NCBI GenBank assembly: GCA_963780805.1 | Contig: CAWADP010000010.1 | Span: 372,001 to 436,000 of the forward strand | DNA from: JASHVB01 sp963780805 | GTDB lineage: Bacteria > Pseudomonadota > Alphaproteobacteria > Acetobacterales > Acetobacteraceae | Reading direction: 5' to 3' | Length of the DNA: 64,000 nt | Part shown: positions 9,203-18,383 of the stretch, in pieces | How the letters are laid out: each line of letters begins with the position of its first letter | Position numbering within the stretch: position 1 is the first letter of the stretch | The notes under the pieces: generated by a model | Seen by the model: the letters and a program-made list of their open reading frames with translations, nothing else | What the model was told of the DNA's origin: nothing | The model's database searches: none | Program-made: the position numbers and the translations under genes

Positions 9203-10016
9203 ATGCAGCGCAGCATCGGCGAGCGGCTGTGGGCGATCGCCGTCTGGGCGCTGGTCGGTGTTCTTCGTGCTCAACCTGCTGGCGATGATCGGCAGCGTGG
9301 TGGTGAATTCGTTCGGCACGCGCTGGTTCAACACCTGGCTGCCGGCCGGGCTACACGCCGCAATGGTACGCGCTGGCCTGGAACGAGTTCCAGCCTGCCG
9401 GACATCCTGCTGGTGACGGTGGAGGTGGTGGGCGCGGTGGTGCTGCTGTCCGGGCTGATCGGCGTGCCCGCCGCGTATGCGATGGCGCGGCGCAACTTCC
9501 CCGGCAAGCAGGTCGGTCATGCTGCTGTTCCTGCTGCCGCTGCTGGTGCCGCCGATCACCTACGGCATTCCGCTGGCGACGGTGCTGTACCAGGCGCATC
9601 TGGCGGGCGCGATGTGGGGCGTGATCCTGGCCAACCTGGTGCCGACGGTGCCGTTCGTGATCCTGATCATGATCCCGTTCGTCGAGCAGATCGATCCGCG
9701 CGTGGAGGCGGCGGCGCGCGTGTTCGGCGCCGGCATCGGCCGGCTGTTCGTGCAGGTGCTGGTGCCGCTGCTGACGCCGGGCATCCTGGCGGCGCTGCTG
9801 CTGGTGCTGGTGCGCACCATCGCGATGTTCGAGCTGACGTTCCTGACCGCCGGTCCGACCAGCCAGACACTGGTGGTGGCGCTGTACTACGCGGTGTTCG
9901 CCGCCGGCGTGCGGCCCGGCCAGTCGATCGACGCCATGGCCGTGGTCTACATGGTCACCACGCTGATCTGGCTGCTGATCGCGCTGCGCTTCGTCAATCC
10001 CGACGCCAGATCGTGA
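9203..10016 (+). pseudogene. ABC transporter permease 2 (PotC-like), four frameshifts
   Basis: Starts MQRSIGERLWAIAVWAL and continues through extra-base sites near 9257, 9351, 9394 and 9515. Membrane helices are clear (VFFVLNLLAMIGSVVVNS; VVLLSGLIGVPAAYAMA; VMLLFLLPLLVPPITYGI). The EAA loop reads EAAARVFGAGIGRLFVQVLVPLLTPGI. The final 168 codons (9513-10016) lie in one clean frame. It forms the second half of the membrane channel with the preceding permease. The operon ends here; a half family A palindrome follows at 10055. Confidence 0.78.
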
Positions 10017-10054
10017 CGCGGGCGAAGCAGTAGGGCGGAAAAGCCAGGCGAACG

Positions 10055-10105
10055 TGTCATTGCGAGCGCAGCGAAGCAATCTCCCGCAAGTGACGTGCGT
10101 ACTCT
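10055..10105. repeat. family A palindromic repeat, left arm plus centre
   Basis: TGTCATTGCGAGCGCAGCGAAGCAATCTCCC followed by GCAAGTGACGTGCGTACTCTCC, without the closing right arm. It sits between the convergent ends of the ABC operon and the radical SAM gene. Confidence 0.7.
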
Positions 10106-10238
10106 CCAGGTGCTTCGTCGCGCTTGCAAGCTGGCATCCGGCGGTCCACTGAGCAATTCGAACCCGTTTCGGCCAGATTCCATCGCGCAACGGGTATATG
10201 GCACGAACACCCGCGTGCCCGGTGATGCGAAGATTGCT

Positions 10239-11183
10239 CTAGCGGCTGCACGCTGCTCCACCCAGCACGCAGAAGGAGGCGCAGAACGGATGGTTCAGCG
10301 CAACCGGCCGCGCGGCCTCCGCCAGCGTGCGCCCCAGCTCGAACTGTGGGTCGTAGGCCAGCAGCGTGCAGGCCAGCACCACCGGGTGCGGCGCATCCTT
10401 GCGCTTCACCACCATGCGCGACGAGGCGCACATCACGTCGTCCGGCGACTTGTGCAAAATCCCCCAGCACGCCGTCGTGATCTCCGGCACGTCCTTGTCC
10501 CGCTCCATTTCCGGAAACAGCATCAGGCGCACCGGATCGAACGCATCGATGGGAATGTCGAGTTCCGCGAACAATCGCGCATAGCCTTCGCGCAACGCTG
10601 CCTCCGGTTCCCCGGTGAAGCGACGGCCGGCCACGTCGAGCGCAAAGCCGTTGCGCGCCAGCCATACCAGGCCATCAATGGTCGGCGCCCAGCTTCGCCG
10701 CCCGCGCTCCGCCTCATGCACCGCCGGGACGTAGTGATCGAGCGACACGCGAAGGGTCAGGCGATCGCCATACGCGTCGCGCAGTGCCAACAGTTTCGGC
10801 CGCAGCTTGCGCAGCGGCGCCATGGCGTTGGTCAGCACCAGCGCGCGCAGGCCACGCGCCAGCACGTCCTCCAGCATGCCGATGATGTCGCGGTTCATGA
10901 ACGGCTCGCCGCCGGTAAAGCCGATCGTGCCGGTGGGCAGGCCATCACGGGCGATCTCGTCCAGATACGCCCCCACCTCGGCGCGGGTCAGGTACGCGAG
11001 CCGGTCGTTGCGCGGCGACGACTCGATGTAGCAGTTGCGGCAGGTCAGGTTGCACAGCGTGCCGGTGTTGAACCACAGTGTCTGCAGCTCGCGCAGCGCG
11101 ACTGTGGCACGCGTCTCGCCGCGCGCGGTCAGTGCGGGATCGCGGAACTTGGCGGGATCGAGCAAACGAACGATCTGGTCCAT
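10239..11183 (-). CDS. radical SAM protein
   Basis: A 314-residue radical SAM enzyme. The 4Fe-4S cluster site is C44-x3-C48-x2-C51 (CNLTCRNCY) and the SAM-binding GG(E) motif is GFTGGEPF at 88-95. C-terminal cysteines (TTACWGILHKSPDDVMCASS, VLACTLLAYDP, CASFCVLGGAACSR) could bind auxiliary clusters as in SPASM/twitch enzymes. Start at ATG 11183, preceded by GAAGG; the longer frame runs into a repeat. Substrate not recognisable: there is no peptide precursor or cofactor gene next to it, and the gene stands alone between two family A repeats. Confidence 0.85.
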   Translation of the reverse strand: MDQIVRLLDPAKFRDPALTARGETRATVALRELQTLWFNTGTLCNLTCRNCYIESSPRNDRLAYLTRAEVGAYLDEIARDGLPTGTIGFTGGEPFMNRDIIGMLEDVLARGLRALVLTNAMAPLRKLRPKLLALRDAYGDRLTLRVSLDHYVPAVHEAERGRRSWAPTIDGLVWLARNGFALDVAGRRFTGEPEAALREGYARLFAELDIPIDAFDPVRLMLFPEMERDKDVPEITTACWGILHKSPDDVMCASSRMVVKRKDAPHPVVLACTLLAYDPQFELGRTLAEAARPVALNHPFCASFCVLGGAACSR

Positions 11184-11270
11184 GGTGCCTTCCGGTGGTC
11201 GCTGGTGTTGTGATCCTGACACTTCGATACTGCGGGTCGATACTGCCGGTCCGGCAAGTCTGTCCGAGTC

Positions 11271-11354
11271 TGTCACTGCGATCGTAGCGAAGCAATCTCC
11301 CAAAGAGTACGCACGTCACTCGCAGGAGATTGCTTCGCTACGCTTGCAATGACA
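11271..11354. repeat. family A palindromic repeat, full copy
   Basis: TGTCACTGCGATCGTAGCGAAGCAATCTCCC pairs with GGAGATTGCTTCGCTACGCTTGCAATGACA around GTACGCACGTCACTCGC. It lies about 90 bases upstream of the radical SAM gene and just past the 3' end of the VOC gene. A leader TGTTGTGATCCTGACACTTCGATAC precedes it at 11205-11230, as at other copies. Confidence 0.8.
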
Positions 11355-11408
11355 CCTCTGGCTCACAATGCCACGCCTCGCTGACTGCCAACCGTCAGAG
11401 TTGGAACT

Positions 11409-11942
11409 CTAAGTCGGCCAGTTTCGCCGGATCGGGTCGCTGCCATCCCAGTCCACCGCCGCCGCGCGCACCGCATCGAAGATGCGTTTGCGCATCGGCG
11501 TGGCGTGCGACATCTCGATGACCGTGCCGGGATGGCCCTCCTGGCGGAAATAGACGAACCTGCCACGCGGCGCATCGCCCTCCTGGCACACCGCGTAACC
11601 ATTGGCGAGCGCACGTTCGCACAGCTCGTCGTAGTTTTCCGGCCAGCTTGACCAGTGCTGCAGCCCGCCTTCCGGATGCTTCGCCAAAAATTCGCGCGCC
11701 ATGCTGGGCGTGTTGCAGCGCTGCTGGATCAGCTCGATCTGCACGTCGCCCGAATTGCCCAGCGCGATCGACATGTGGATGTCGTCATAGCGCTGGCCAT
11801 TATAGCGGAACATGGTCAGCGGCAGTTTGTCGGCGATGAACCACGGCCCGACACCGCACACGTCCACCCAGTGCCGCATCGCGGCCTCCACATCGGGAAC
11901 GACGTAGCCCATCTGGCGCAGCGGGCCGAACAAGCGGCTCAT
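11409..11942 (-). CDS. VOC (glyoxalase/dioxygenase-fold) family protein
   Basis: A 177-residue protein with the vicinal oxygen chelate fold: GYVVPDVEAAMRHWVDVCGVGPWF at the N-terminus and IQIEL-like strand (VQIELIQQ), then HWSSWPENYDELCERALANG and GTVIEMSH near the end. This layout is that of the Glyoxalase_4/methylmalonyl-CoA epimerase-like branch; possible metal ligands are the histidine in LQHWSSW and the glutamate in VIEMSH. Start chosen at ATG 11942 since the longer frame is repeat-derived. Reaction and substrate unknown. Confidence 0.8.
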   Translation of the reverse strand: MSRLFGPLRQMGYVVPDVEAAMRHWVDVCGVGPWFIADKLPLTMFRYNGQRYDDIHMSIALGNSGDVQIELIQQRCNTPSMAREFLAKHPEGGLQHWSSWPENYDELCERALANGYAVCQEGDAPRGRFVYFRQEGHPGTVIEMSHATPMRKRIFDAVRAAAVDWDGSDPIRRNWPT

Positions 11943-12012
11943 GGTCGGGTCCTCCCCAGGTTGGGACACAGGCATAGCATAAGAGCAGGAGAATGGAGGC
12001 GAATGGGACTCT

Positions 12013-12118
12013 CCCCTCCCCGTGAGGGAGGGGTTTGGGGAAGGGTGCGCGTAGCGAACGACAGCGGCTATACGCACCCGCCCCCCCCGGCCCCCTCCCC
12101 CAAGGGGAGGGGGAGTTC
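12013..12118. repeat. family B GC-rich palindrome
   Basis: CTCCCCTCCCCGTGAGGGAGGGG...GGAAGGGTGCG on the left mirrors CGCACCCGCCCCCCCCGGCCCCCTCCCC on the right with TAGCGAACGACAGCGGCTATA in the middle. It sits between two minus-strand genes. Related copies are at 19822, 35997 and 55802. Confidence 0.7.
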
Positions 12119-12169
12119 TTTCATTCTTTTGGCATTGCCTTCTTTCGTTCCTTGCTTCCGTCACCAACA

Positions 12170-12853
12170 TCAACCCGGCCGCGTCAGCGCCAGCCAACCA
12201 TCAAGCAAACGCCTGCGGTCGGGGGCAAAACTGTCGGGCAGGATCGCGGCCGCCTCGATCCGGTCGGCGCGAAAATGCCGGTAGTCATCGCGTAGCTCGC
12301 ACCAGCCGCAGACCAGCGTCGCTTCGACATAGTATTCGATCGCCACCGGCCGGATCACCCGCTCGCTCGCCGCACCGTTGCCGTCGCGATAGCGGATGCG
12401 CAGCTTGTTCGCCTCGCGGATCGCCACCCGCAATTCCGCCAGGCTGATGGCGCCAGGTTCGCGCGCATCGCCCTCGGATACGTGGAACGGCGGCGCGTCG
12501 AGCGTCCCGCGCAGCGGCTCCGGCAGCACCGCCGCCAGCTTCGACAACACGGAGTCCGCCGCCTGCTGCAATCCCGGATCGCGCGTGCGGCGCAGCAGCC
12601 GCATGCCCACCAACACCGCCTCCACTTCGTCGGCGGAGAACATCAGCGGCGGCAGGTCGTAGCCGCGGCGCAGCACATAGCCCAGGCCCGCCGCGCCCTC
12701 GATCGGCACCCGCCGCGCCTGCAATGTCGCGATGTCGCGATACACAGTGCGCGGCGTCACCTCCAGCTCGGCCGCAATCGCCGCCGCGGTCATCGGCCCG
12801 CGGGCGGTGCGCAGGCGCTGGATGATGTCGAACAACCGGTCGGCGGGGCGCAT
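12170..12853 (-). CDS. YafY-type HTH/WYL domain transcriptional regulator
   Basis: A 227-residue DNA-binding protein: DeoR-like helix-turn-helix in the first 60 residues (LFDIIQRLRTARGPMTAAAIAAELEVTPRTVYRDIATLQARRVPIEG) and a WYL effector domain from about 130 to 220 (IRYRDGNGAASERVIRPVAIEYYVEATLVCGWCELRDDYRHFRADRI). It is divergent from a GNAT gene, with 74 bases between the starts, so it may control both itself and that neighbour. WYL domains often sense nucleic-acid ligands; the ligand here is unknown. Confidence 0.88.
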   Translation of the reverse strand: MRPADRLFDIIQRLRTARGPMTAAAIAAELEVTPRTVYRDIATLQARRVPIEGAAGLGYVLRRGYDLPPLMFSADEVEAVLVGMRLLRRTRDPGLQQAADSVLSKLAAVLPEPLRGTLDAPPFHVSEGDAREPGAISLAELRVAIREANKLRIRYRDGNGAASERVIRPVAIEYYVEATLVCGWCELRDDYRHFRADRIEAAAILPDSFAPDRRRLLDGWLALTRPG

Positions 12854-12927
12854 GGGATGATGCTACTGACAGGACGGTGTCAGTGGCCATGGTCGATAGT
12901 GTCCGCAATGAACCGCAGGAGACGCGC

Positions 12928-13344
12928 ATGATCACGCTCACCGACGCACCCGATCCACGGCTGGAGCCGATGCTGGAGGACGGCCTCGCCGCATACAACG
13001 CGGAGAAGACCCAGCGCCGCGATTGGCGCGCACTGGCGGTCGCCGCGCACGATCCGGATACCGGCGAACTGGCCGGTGGTTTGCTCGGCCGCACATCCCT
13101 GGGACTTTTCTTCCTCGATCTGTTCTACCTGCCCGAACGCATGCGCCACAACGGCACCGGCAGTGCGATGATGCGCATGGCCGAGACCGAGGCAATCCGC
13201 CGCGGCTGCCTCGCGGCCACGCTGGTCACCGTGAATTTTCAGGCGCCCGAGTTCTATGCCCGGCACGGCTGGGAGGAATTCGGACGCATTGCCAGCGCGC
13301 CGGGAGTGGAGCGCATCTTCATGCGCAAAATGCTGGCCGGCTGA
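12928..13344 (+). CDS. GNAT family N-acetyltransferase
   Basis: A 138-residue acetyltransferase. The acetyl-CoA pyrophosphate loop is R72-x-x-x-x-G-x-G (LPERMRHNGTGSAMMRMAE) and a C-terminal NFQAPEFYARHGWEEFGR block is the usual GNAT motif B. Start at ATG 12928 with CAGGAG 7 bases upstream; the frame is open further upstream but without a site. Acceptor unknown. Divergent from the WYL regulator. Confidence 0.85.
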   Translation: MITLTDAPDPRLEPMLEDGLAAYNAEKTQRRDWRALAVAAHDPDTGELAGGLLGRTSLGLFFLDLFYLPERMRHNGTGSAMMRMAETEAIRRGCLAATLVTVNFQAPEFYARHGWEEFGRIASAPGVERIFMRKMLAG

Positions 13345-13582
13345 GCAGACACGCCGCGCCGTGGCGACAGCTCGTCTCGCACCCCGGCCTCGCAAACCCC
13401 GAACTCGCAAACCCTGGACTCGCAAACAAGCGTGCGCTCGCGACTGCGTGATGCATTTCGCCACAGTGTCGTAATGACGAGCCGATGCATCTTGTGGCAA
13501 CACTCGATACTTGAAGCCATCGCCGCTCCCTGCCTGCGACTGGACCGGCGGCTTCACCACCAGGGCGGAAGCAGCGCGCACG

Positions 13583-15082
13583 ATGGGCGATACATCGAAA
13601 GGCAGGGACGCGGCGCGCGCCTGGTACGGCTTCGCCGCCGCCGGCGTGCTGCTGCCGATCCTGCTGCTGGCGGGTGGCGGCTGGCTTAGCCAGCGATGGG
13701 TGGAGGACGAGCCCCCCGGTTCGGCGAGCGCGATCTGGTGGCACATGATGGCGCCGCCGCTGATGCTCGGCATTCCCGCGATGCTGGCCCTGGTCGCGCT
13801 GTGCCTGGCGGCCGCGCGGCAGGCCAGGCGCGAAAGCGTGGCTCAAGCGGCGCTGCAGGCCGAGACCCAACGCCGCCAGATCGCGGAAGAAGCGCTCCGC
13901 CATGCGCAGAAGATGGAGGCGGTGGGACGGCTTACCGGCGGCATCGCGCACGACTTCAATAACCACCTGACGGTGATCAGCAGCAACGTCGAGCTGCTGA
14001 AGCGCCGCCTGCCGCCCGGCATGCCGGAGCCGGCACGGCTGGCGGACGCCGCCATGCAAGGCGTGCGGCGGGCCGCGGCGCTGACGCAGCGCCTGCTCTC
14101 CTTCTCGCGCCAGCAGACACTGGACCCGGAGCCGCTGGACGCCGGTCAGCTTGTCTCCGGCATGCTGGACTTGCTGCGGCGCACGCTCGGGGAAAAGATC
14201 GCGATCGATACGGCATCCGCACGCGGTCTCTGGCTGACGCGCACCGACGCCAACCAATTGGAAAGCGTGCTGCTGAACCTGGCCGTCAACGCGCGCGACG
14301 CGATGCCGTCGGGTGGCAGGCTTACGATCGAAACCGCCAACCGGACTCTCGATGATTCACACGCTGCGGACCGCGCGGACCTGACACCCGGCCAGTACGT
14401 GATGATCGCCGTGAGCGACGCGGGCATGGGCATGTCACGCGAAATACGAGACCGGGCACTGGAACCGTTCTTCACGACCAAGCCGGCCGGCGAGGGCAGC
14501 GGGCTCGGGCTGTCGACGGTGCACGGCTTCGTCCGTCAATCCGGCGGTCTTATGCGGATCGAGACCGCGCCCGGTCGGGGCACAACGGTCCGGCTCTATC
14601 TGCCGCGCTTCGTAGTTCCGGCGTTGCCTCTGGCCGCGGCTGTCGATGAGGGCAACCGCGCGCCCGGCGAGACGGCGACAGTGCTGGTGGTCGAAGACGA
14701 CGACCCGGTGCGCAGCGCCTCGGCGGAGGCTCTGCGCGAGATCGGCTACCATGTGCTGGAAGCGCCCGATGCGATGGAGGCCGTCCGTTTGCTCGCCGAC
14801 CGCGGCGGCATCGATCTGCTGTTCACCGATGTCGGGCTGCCCGGCGGAGTCAACGGCCGCGCTCTCGCCGATGCGGCGCGCAACATCCACCCCGCACTGA
14901 AGGTACTGTTCACCACCGGCTACAAGCGTGACGCCATCCTGCGGCTGGGCCTGTCGCAGGAGGAGGAGCATTTCCTGCCCAAACCATTCAGCCTGGAGCA
15001 GCTTGAGGCAAAGGTACGGATGGTGCTGGACATGCCGGCGGCGGGCGGCGCGGTGAGTGTGCGGGCGGAGCCGGCTTCGTAA
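13583..15082 (+). CDS. hybrid sensor histidine kinase with C-terminal receiver
   Basis: Using ATG 13583 (499 residues; a TTG start at 13511 is possible) the order is two membrane helices (about 15-35 and 58-82) flanking a short periplasmic loop, a coiled linker, HisKA with phospho-acceptor H123 in GGIAHDFNNHL, HATPase_c with N-box LLNLAVNARDAM near 230 and G-box GEGSGLGLSTVHG, and a receiver domain with phospho-acceptor D416 (FTDVGLPGG) and the TGYKRD/KPF segment. The small sensing region suggests detection within the membrane. No separate response-regulator gene follows directly; output may go through a phosphotransfer protein elsewhere. Confidence 0.9.
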   Translation: MGDTSKGRDAARAWYGFAAAGVLLPILLLAGGGWLSQRWVEDEPPGSASAIWWHMMAPPLMLGIPAMLALVALCLAAARQARRESVAQAALQAETQRRQIAEEALRHAQKMEAVGRLTGGIAHDFNNHLTVISSNVELLKRRLPPGMPEPARLADAAMQGVRRAAALTQRLLSFSRQQTLDPEPLDAGQLVSGMLDLLRRTLGEKIAIDTASARGLWLTRTDANQLESVLLNLAVNARDAMPSGGRLTIETANRTLDDSHAADRADLTPGQYVMIAVSDAGMGMSREIRDRALEPFFTTKPAGEGSGLGLSTVHGFVRQSGGLMRIETAPGRGTTVRLYLPRFVVPALPLAAAVDEGNRAPGETATVLVVEDDDPVRSASAEALREIGYHVLEAPDAMEAVRLLADRGGIDLLFTDVGLPGGVNGRALADAARNIHPALKVLFTTGYKRDAILRLGLSQEEEHFLPKPFSLEQLEAKVRMVLDMPAAGGAVSVRAEPAS

Positions 15083-15284
15083 CCAGAGCAAAATCCGAAT
15101 CATTGGTTGCACGTTGCCCGGACGCGACGCGGACCTAAAATGGTCTCTCTCGCACCATTCGAGGCGACTGCGGCAAAGCAAGAAAGTCAGCGGTCACAGA
15201 GTTGCGCGATCCTCAAACCATACCAGGAGGGCGAAGCGTCCATCGTCATATGCGACGACCGGAGCGCCCATGAGGCCGCGGCTG

Positions 15285-15638
15285 TCACGCACCGCGGATC
15301 CACGCGGCGCCGGTGCCGACACTGTAGCCCGGTTCGTTCAGGAGCGCCCGCTGGTTCCCGAGGTACGATGGGCTGGAGCCGTCACCGACGTGTGCCACGG
15401 CGCCACCGAAATTGTACTGGAACGGTTGCTGAACCGGCACGTTGGTGCCGTCACCGACGAAGGCAGCGTGGAAGGCCATCGCGCTTTCTTGGTCGTACGG
15501 CCGGAGCAGGGCGCCGTTTTCCGTCAGGGTCGCCCGGTCGTATTGGGCGAACGGGCTCACCGCAGGCTGCGCAAGCGCCGTTGCGCTACCGATCGCCAGA
15601 ACCATTGCGGGAACCATGGCATAGATTTTCTTGGTCAT
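15285..15638 (-). CDS. small secreted protein of unknown function
   Basis: A 117-residue protein with a Sec signal peptide (MTKKIYAMVPAMVLAIGSATALAQ, cleavage after ALA). The mature part contains VSPFAQYDRATLTENGALLRPYDQESAMAFHAAFVGDGTNVPV and ends in a Gly/Asn-rich tail. AGGAG lies 8 bases before the ATG. I do not recognise the family. It is downstream, on the same strand, of the broken YVTN gene and the two-component pair, and may belong to that locus. Confidence 0.65.
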   Translation of the reverse strand: MTKKIYAMVPAMVLAIGSATALAQPAVSPFAQYDRATLTENGALLRPYDQESAMAFHAAFVGDGTNVPVQQPFQYNFGGAVAHVGDGSSPSYLGNQRALLNEPGYSVGTGAAWIRGA

Positions 15639-15671
15639 CTCAGCTTCTCCTGTTGAGCGCGGGTGTGGCAG

Positions 15672-16130
15672 TCAGATGGGACGTGCCCTTGGAACGCCAT
15701 CCGAGGCAGACACTAGCTGGGATCGCATCAGGCCCGCTTCGCCGCTGCTTAAAATCGAATTTAAGCGCGATACCAGCGTGCGGTACTTCTTGACGATCGC
15801 CGAACCCGGCCGGGCTGTGACTGAGGCTTCCAGCACCTGGACCAGCCCTTGGTCGAACGACGAGACGCTGGTCGGAACCTTGCCTGTATCCTTTGCGGAA
15901 GCGGCGAGCGTGAGATGCGCAACCTGCCCTGCGAGGCCGAGTGGCTGAATATTCCGTATGCCGGTACCTGTGGGAACCGCGTCGGGAACATAGGTGAGAG
16001 CCTGGGGTGCCTGACCGATCGGTACGGTCGCAATCACTCTGTTGGTCAATGTATCGCCATGCCGCGAGCCACACCGAATCGCCGCGTGCCTGAACCGCTC
16101 GCTCCCGAAACTCACTGAATGGTAGAGACA
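15672..16130 (-). pseudogene. YVTN beta-propeller protein, 3' remnant
   Basis: The segment TLTNRVIATVPIGQAPQALT, then YVPDAVP and PTSVSSFDQGLVQVLEASVT, is the C-terminal part of a YVTN-type beta-propeller protein family. The N-terminal propeller is missing. Upstream the matching text (GDSVWLAAWRY) continues in another frame, so there is a frame break near 16060, and the last part lacks the segment normally linking the propeller to its AGSAIV tail. I read it as a decayed, 5'-truncated copy. The gene just upstream is a histidine kinase. Confidence 0.55.
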
Positions 16131-16192
16131 TCATGGGCGCCATATCCCAAGTTGCGCCCGTAACGGCCCTTCGCAGTCCGCTGAAATGGACT

Positions 16193-17560
16193 TTAGTCTT
16201 GCCGGTAAGATGGGCCGACCAGCGCAACCCTGCAGCCGGGATTTGCGTCGCTGATGCGGACCATCATGTCATGCAATCCAGCGACGGCCGCGACGAGCGC
16301 CAGTCCAAGCCCGCTGCCGGGCGTGTGGCGGCTTTGCTCCGCCCGGTAGAATCGGCGCAGTACAGCTTCGCGCTGGTCGGCAGGGATCCCCGGGCCGCTG
16401 TCCGAGACTTCAATTCCCGGGACGCCGTCGCTGGCAAACACGCGCACACCGACCCGTCCGCCGGGCGGGGAGTACTTAAGCGCGTTGTCCACCAGATTGC
16501 TGATCGCTTCGAACAGCAGGCTGGGATCGCCGAGCATCGTCACGCCGGCATCGCCCGCGTTCGTCAACGCGACACCCTTCTGCTCGGCGATCGGCTCGTA
16601 GAATTCAACAACATCGGCGGTGACCTGCGACAGGTCCAGGTCGGCGAAGCCGGCCCGCCGGGCACCGCTTTCCACCTCGGCGATACGCAACATAGCCGCG
16701 AACGTCTTCAACAGGGCGCGAATTTCCTGGGTGGCCTCGTCCACTGCCGCGGCGTAATCATCGACGGATCCGGCACGGCGGCTGGCACGCTCCAGGCCGG
16801 CGAGCAAGCGCGTCAGAGGCGTTCGCAGGTCGTGGGCCACGTTGTCGCAGACGCCCTTCACTTCCAGCATCAGGCGCTCGATCTCGGCCAGCATGAAGTT
16901 GATTTCCCGCGCCAACCGGTCGAGGTCGTTGTAATCCCCGCGCGTTGGCAAGCGGCCGGCCAGGTCGCCTCGGACAATGCGCTGAACGGCTTGTGTGATT
17001 CCTTCGATACGGCGCACTGCACCCGCGCCGGCCACGGCTGCCCCGACGAGGCCGAGGACGACAGTCGCCAGGCCGCCCCAGAGGCACGACTGCAAGAGCA
17101 AGCCGCGGAATTCCATGGCGCCTGTCATGTCCTGAGCCACGAGCAGATATTGCTTGCCCGGAAGGTCGCGGATCAGGCCAAGAAAATGCGCCGGCCGACC
17201 ATCGCGCTGCAGCGTGAAATCGAAGGAGCGATCGGCTGGCCGGGTCAGGACGTCGAACTGTGGCGGCCCAAGCGGGCTGCCGGCAAGACGCTCGCCCGCA
17301 GCCCCAAACAGGGTTGAAGGCCGCTGCAGATGCGGATCCATGGCGATGTGCGCGGTGAGCAACTGGCGTAATTCCGCTGCACCCATGCCAACGAAGGGCG
17401 CTTGCTCAGTCAGCAGTGATTCGTTCGCGCGGTGGACCAGATAATTCCGTGTCTGCAAGAACACGAAGCCGCACAGCAAAACCGCCGCTGTGCCGAACAG
17501 CAGCAAGAACAGTACCGCCAGCCGAAAGCTGGTGGTACGGCGCAGATCATTCAGACGCAC
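16193..17560 (-). CDS. two-component sensor histidine kinase
   Basis: A 455-residue inner-membrane kinase: TM1 at about 14-36, periplasmic sensor of about 115 residues, TM2 at about 158-180, HAMP linker (RRIEGITQAVQRIVRGDLAGRLP), HisKA with H243 in NVAHDLRTPLTR, HATPase_c with N-box NLVDNALKYSPPGGR, DSGPGIP and GSGLGLALV. The start overlaps the stop of the response-regulator gene by 14 bases, so the two form one operon with the regulator first. Signal not known. Confidence 0.92.
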   Translation of the reverse strand: MRLNDLRRTTSFRLAVLFLLLFGTAAVLLCGFVFLQTRNYLVHRANESLLTEQAPFVGMGAAELRQLLTAHIAMDPHLQRPSTLFGAAGERLAGSPLGPPQFDVLTRPADRSFDFTLQRDGRPAHFLGLIRDLPGKQYLLVAQDMTGAMEFRGLLLQSCLWGGLATVVLGLVGAAVAGAGAVRRIEGITQAVQRIVRGDLAGRLPTRGDYNDLDRLAREINFMLAEIERLMLEVKGVCDNVAHDLRTPLTRLLAGLERASRRAGSVDDYAAAVDEATQEIRALLKTFAAMLRIAEVESGARRAGFADLDLSQVTADVVEFYEPIAEQKGVALTNAGDAGVTMLGDPSLLFEAISNLVDNALKYSPPGGRVGVRVFASDGVPGIEVSDSGPGIPADQREAVLRRFYRAEQSRHTPGSGLGLALVAAVAGLHDMMVRISDANPGCRVALVGPSYRQD

Positions 17561-18234
17561 GAAGAATGTACCCGGCGCCGCGCACAGTCTCGATCATCGG
17601 ATGGCCTCCATCAGGGTCGATCTTCCGCCGCAGCTTGCCAATGTGTACGTCGATGACGTTCGTGGGCTCGATATGATGGTAGTTCCAGACCTCCTCGAAC
17701 AGCATGGTTCGGGTGACGACCTGGCCGGCACGCCGCATCAGGCATTCCAGCAGGCGATACTCGCGTGGCAACAGCTCGACGGGCTTGCCGGCATGGGTGA
17801 CGGTGTGCGTCAACAGGTCCATCTCCAAGCGGCCGAACTCGTAGCATGGTCTCACGCTGCGGCACGCTGGAACGCCGCCGCAGCAACGCGTCCAACCGCG
17901 CGGTGAGTTCCAGAAAGTCGAATGGTTTGGCCAGGTAATCGTCGCCACCCGCACGCAACCCGCGCACCCGCTCATCCACGCCGGACAGGGCACTGAGGAT
18001 CAATACCGGCGCTTCCACACCCGCGGTGCGCAGCGTTGCGAGCAGGCCCAGGCCGTCGAGTCCGCCAGGCAGCATACGGTCGAGCACGATGGCGTCATAG
18101 GTTTCGGCCGCAGCCTTCAGCAGTCCCTCACGGCCATTGCCGGCGGAGTCCACGGCAAAACCATGATCGCTCAGCGCGGCCATGATCTCCTCTGCCGTCT
18201 GAGGGTCGTCCTCCACTATCAGCACGCGGGTCAT
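17547..18234 (-). pseudogene. OmpR-family response regulator with one frameshift
   Basis: Receiver domain MTRVLIVEDDPQTAEEIMAA with acceptor D52 (VLDRMLPGG) and the K of LAKPF, then a winged-helix output domain (FGRLEMDLLTHTVTHAGKPV ... VIDVHIGKLRRKID). The two halves are in different frames; one extra base near 17855, between the ETM and YEFGRLEMD segments, would explain it. Start ATG 18234 is preceded by AAGGTG. As written, the product would lack its DNA-binding half. The cognate kinase overlaps downstream and is intact, which argues for a recent lesion or a sequence error. Confidence 0.8.
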
Positions 18235-18302
18235 TTGTCGCACCTTGACATCGACTGCGCCGCATTATGACGTATTAGGACGCCACCAATGGGATCGTCG
18301 GT

Positions 18303-18308
18303 TATAAT
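18303..18308 (+). promoter_or_regulatory. TATAAT box in divergent regulator promoter region
   Basis: A consensus TATAAT stands 75 bases upstream of the response-regulator ATG at 18384, inside a 149-base region shared by two divergent response-regulator genes. Two TTATGAC copies, at 18265-18271 and 18311-18317, flank it and could be binding sites for one of the regulators. No good -35 box is placed 17 bases upstream. Confidence 0.35.
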
Positions 18309-18383
18309 GGGTTATGACATCCGCCAGGCAAATCCTGCTTCGCCCGAAGATAAACTTCTGTTCATGACCGTGAGAGGGTCCTT

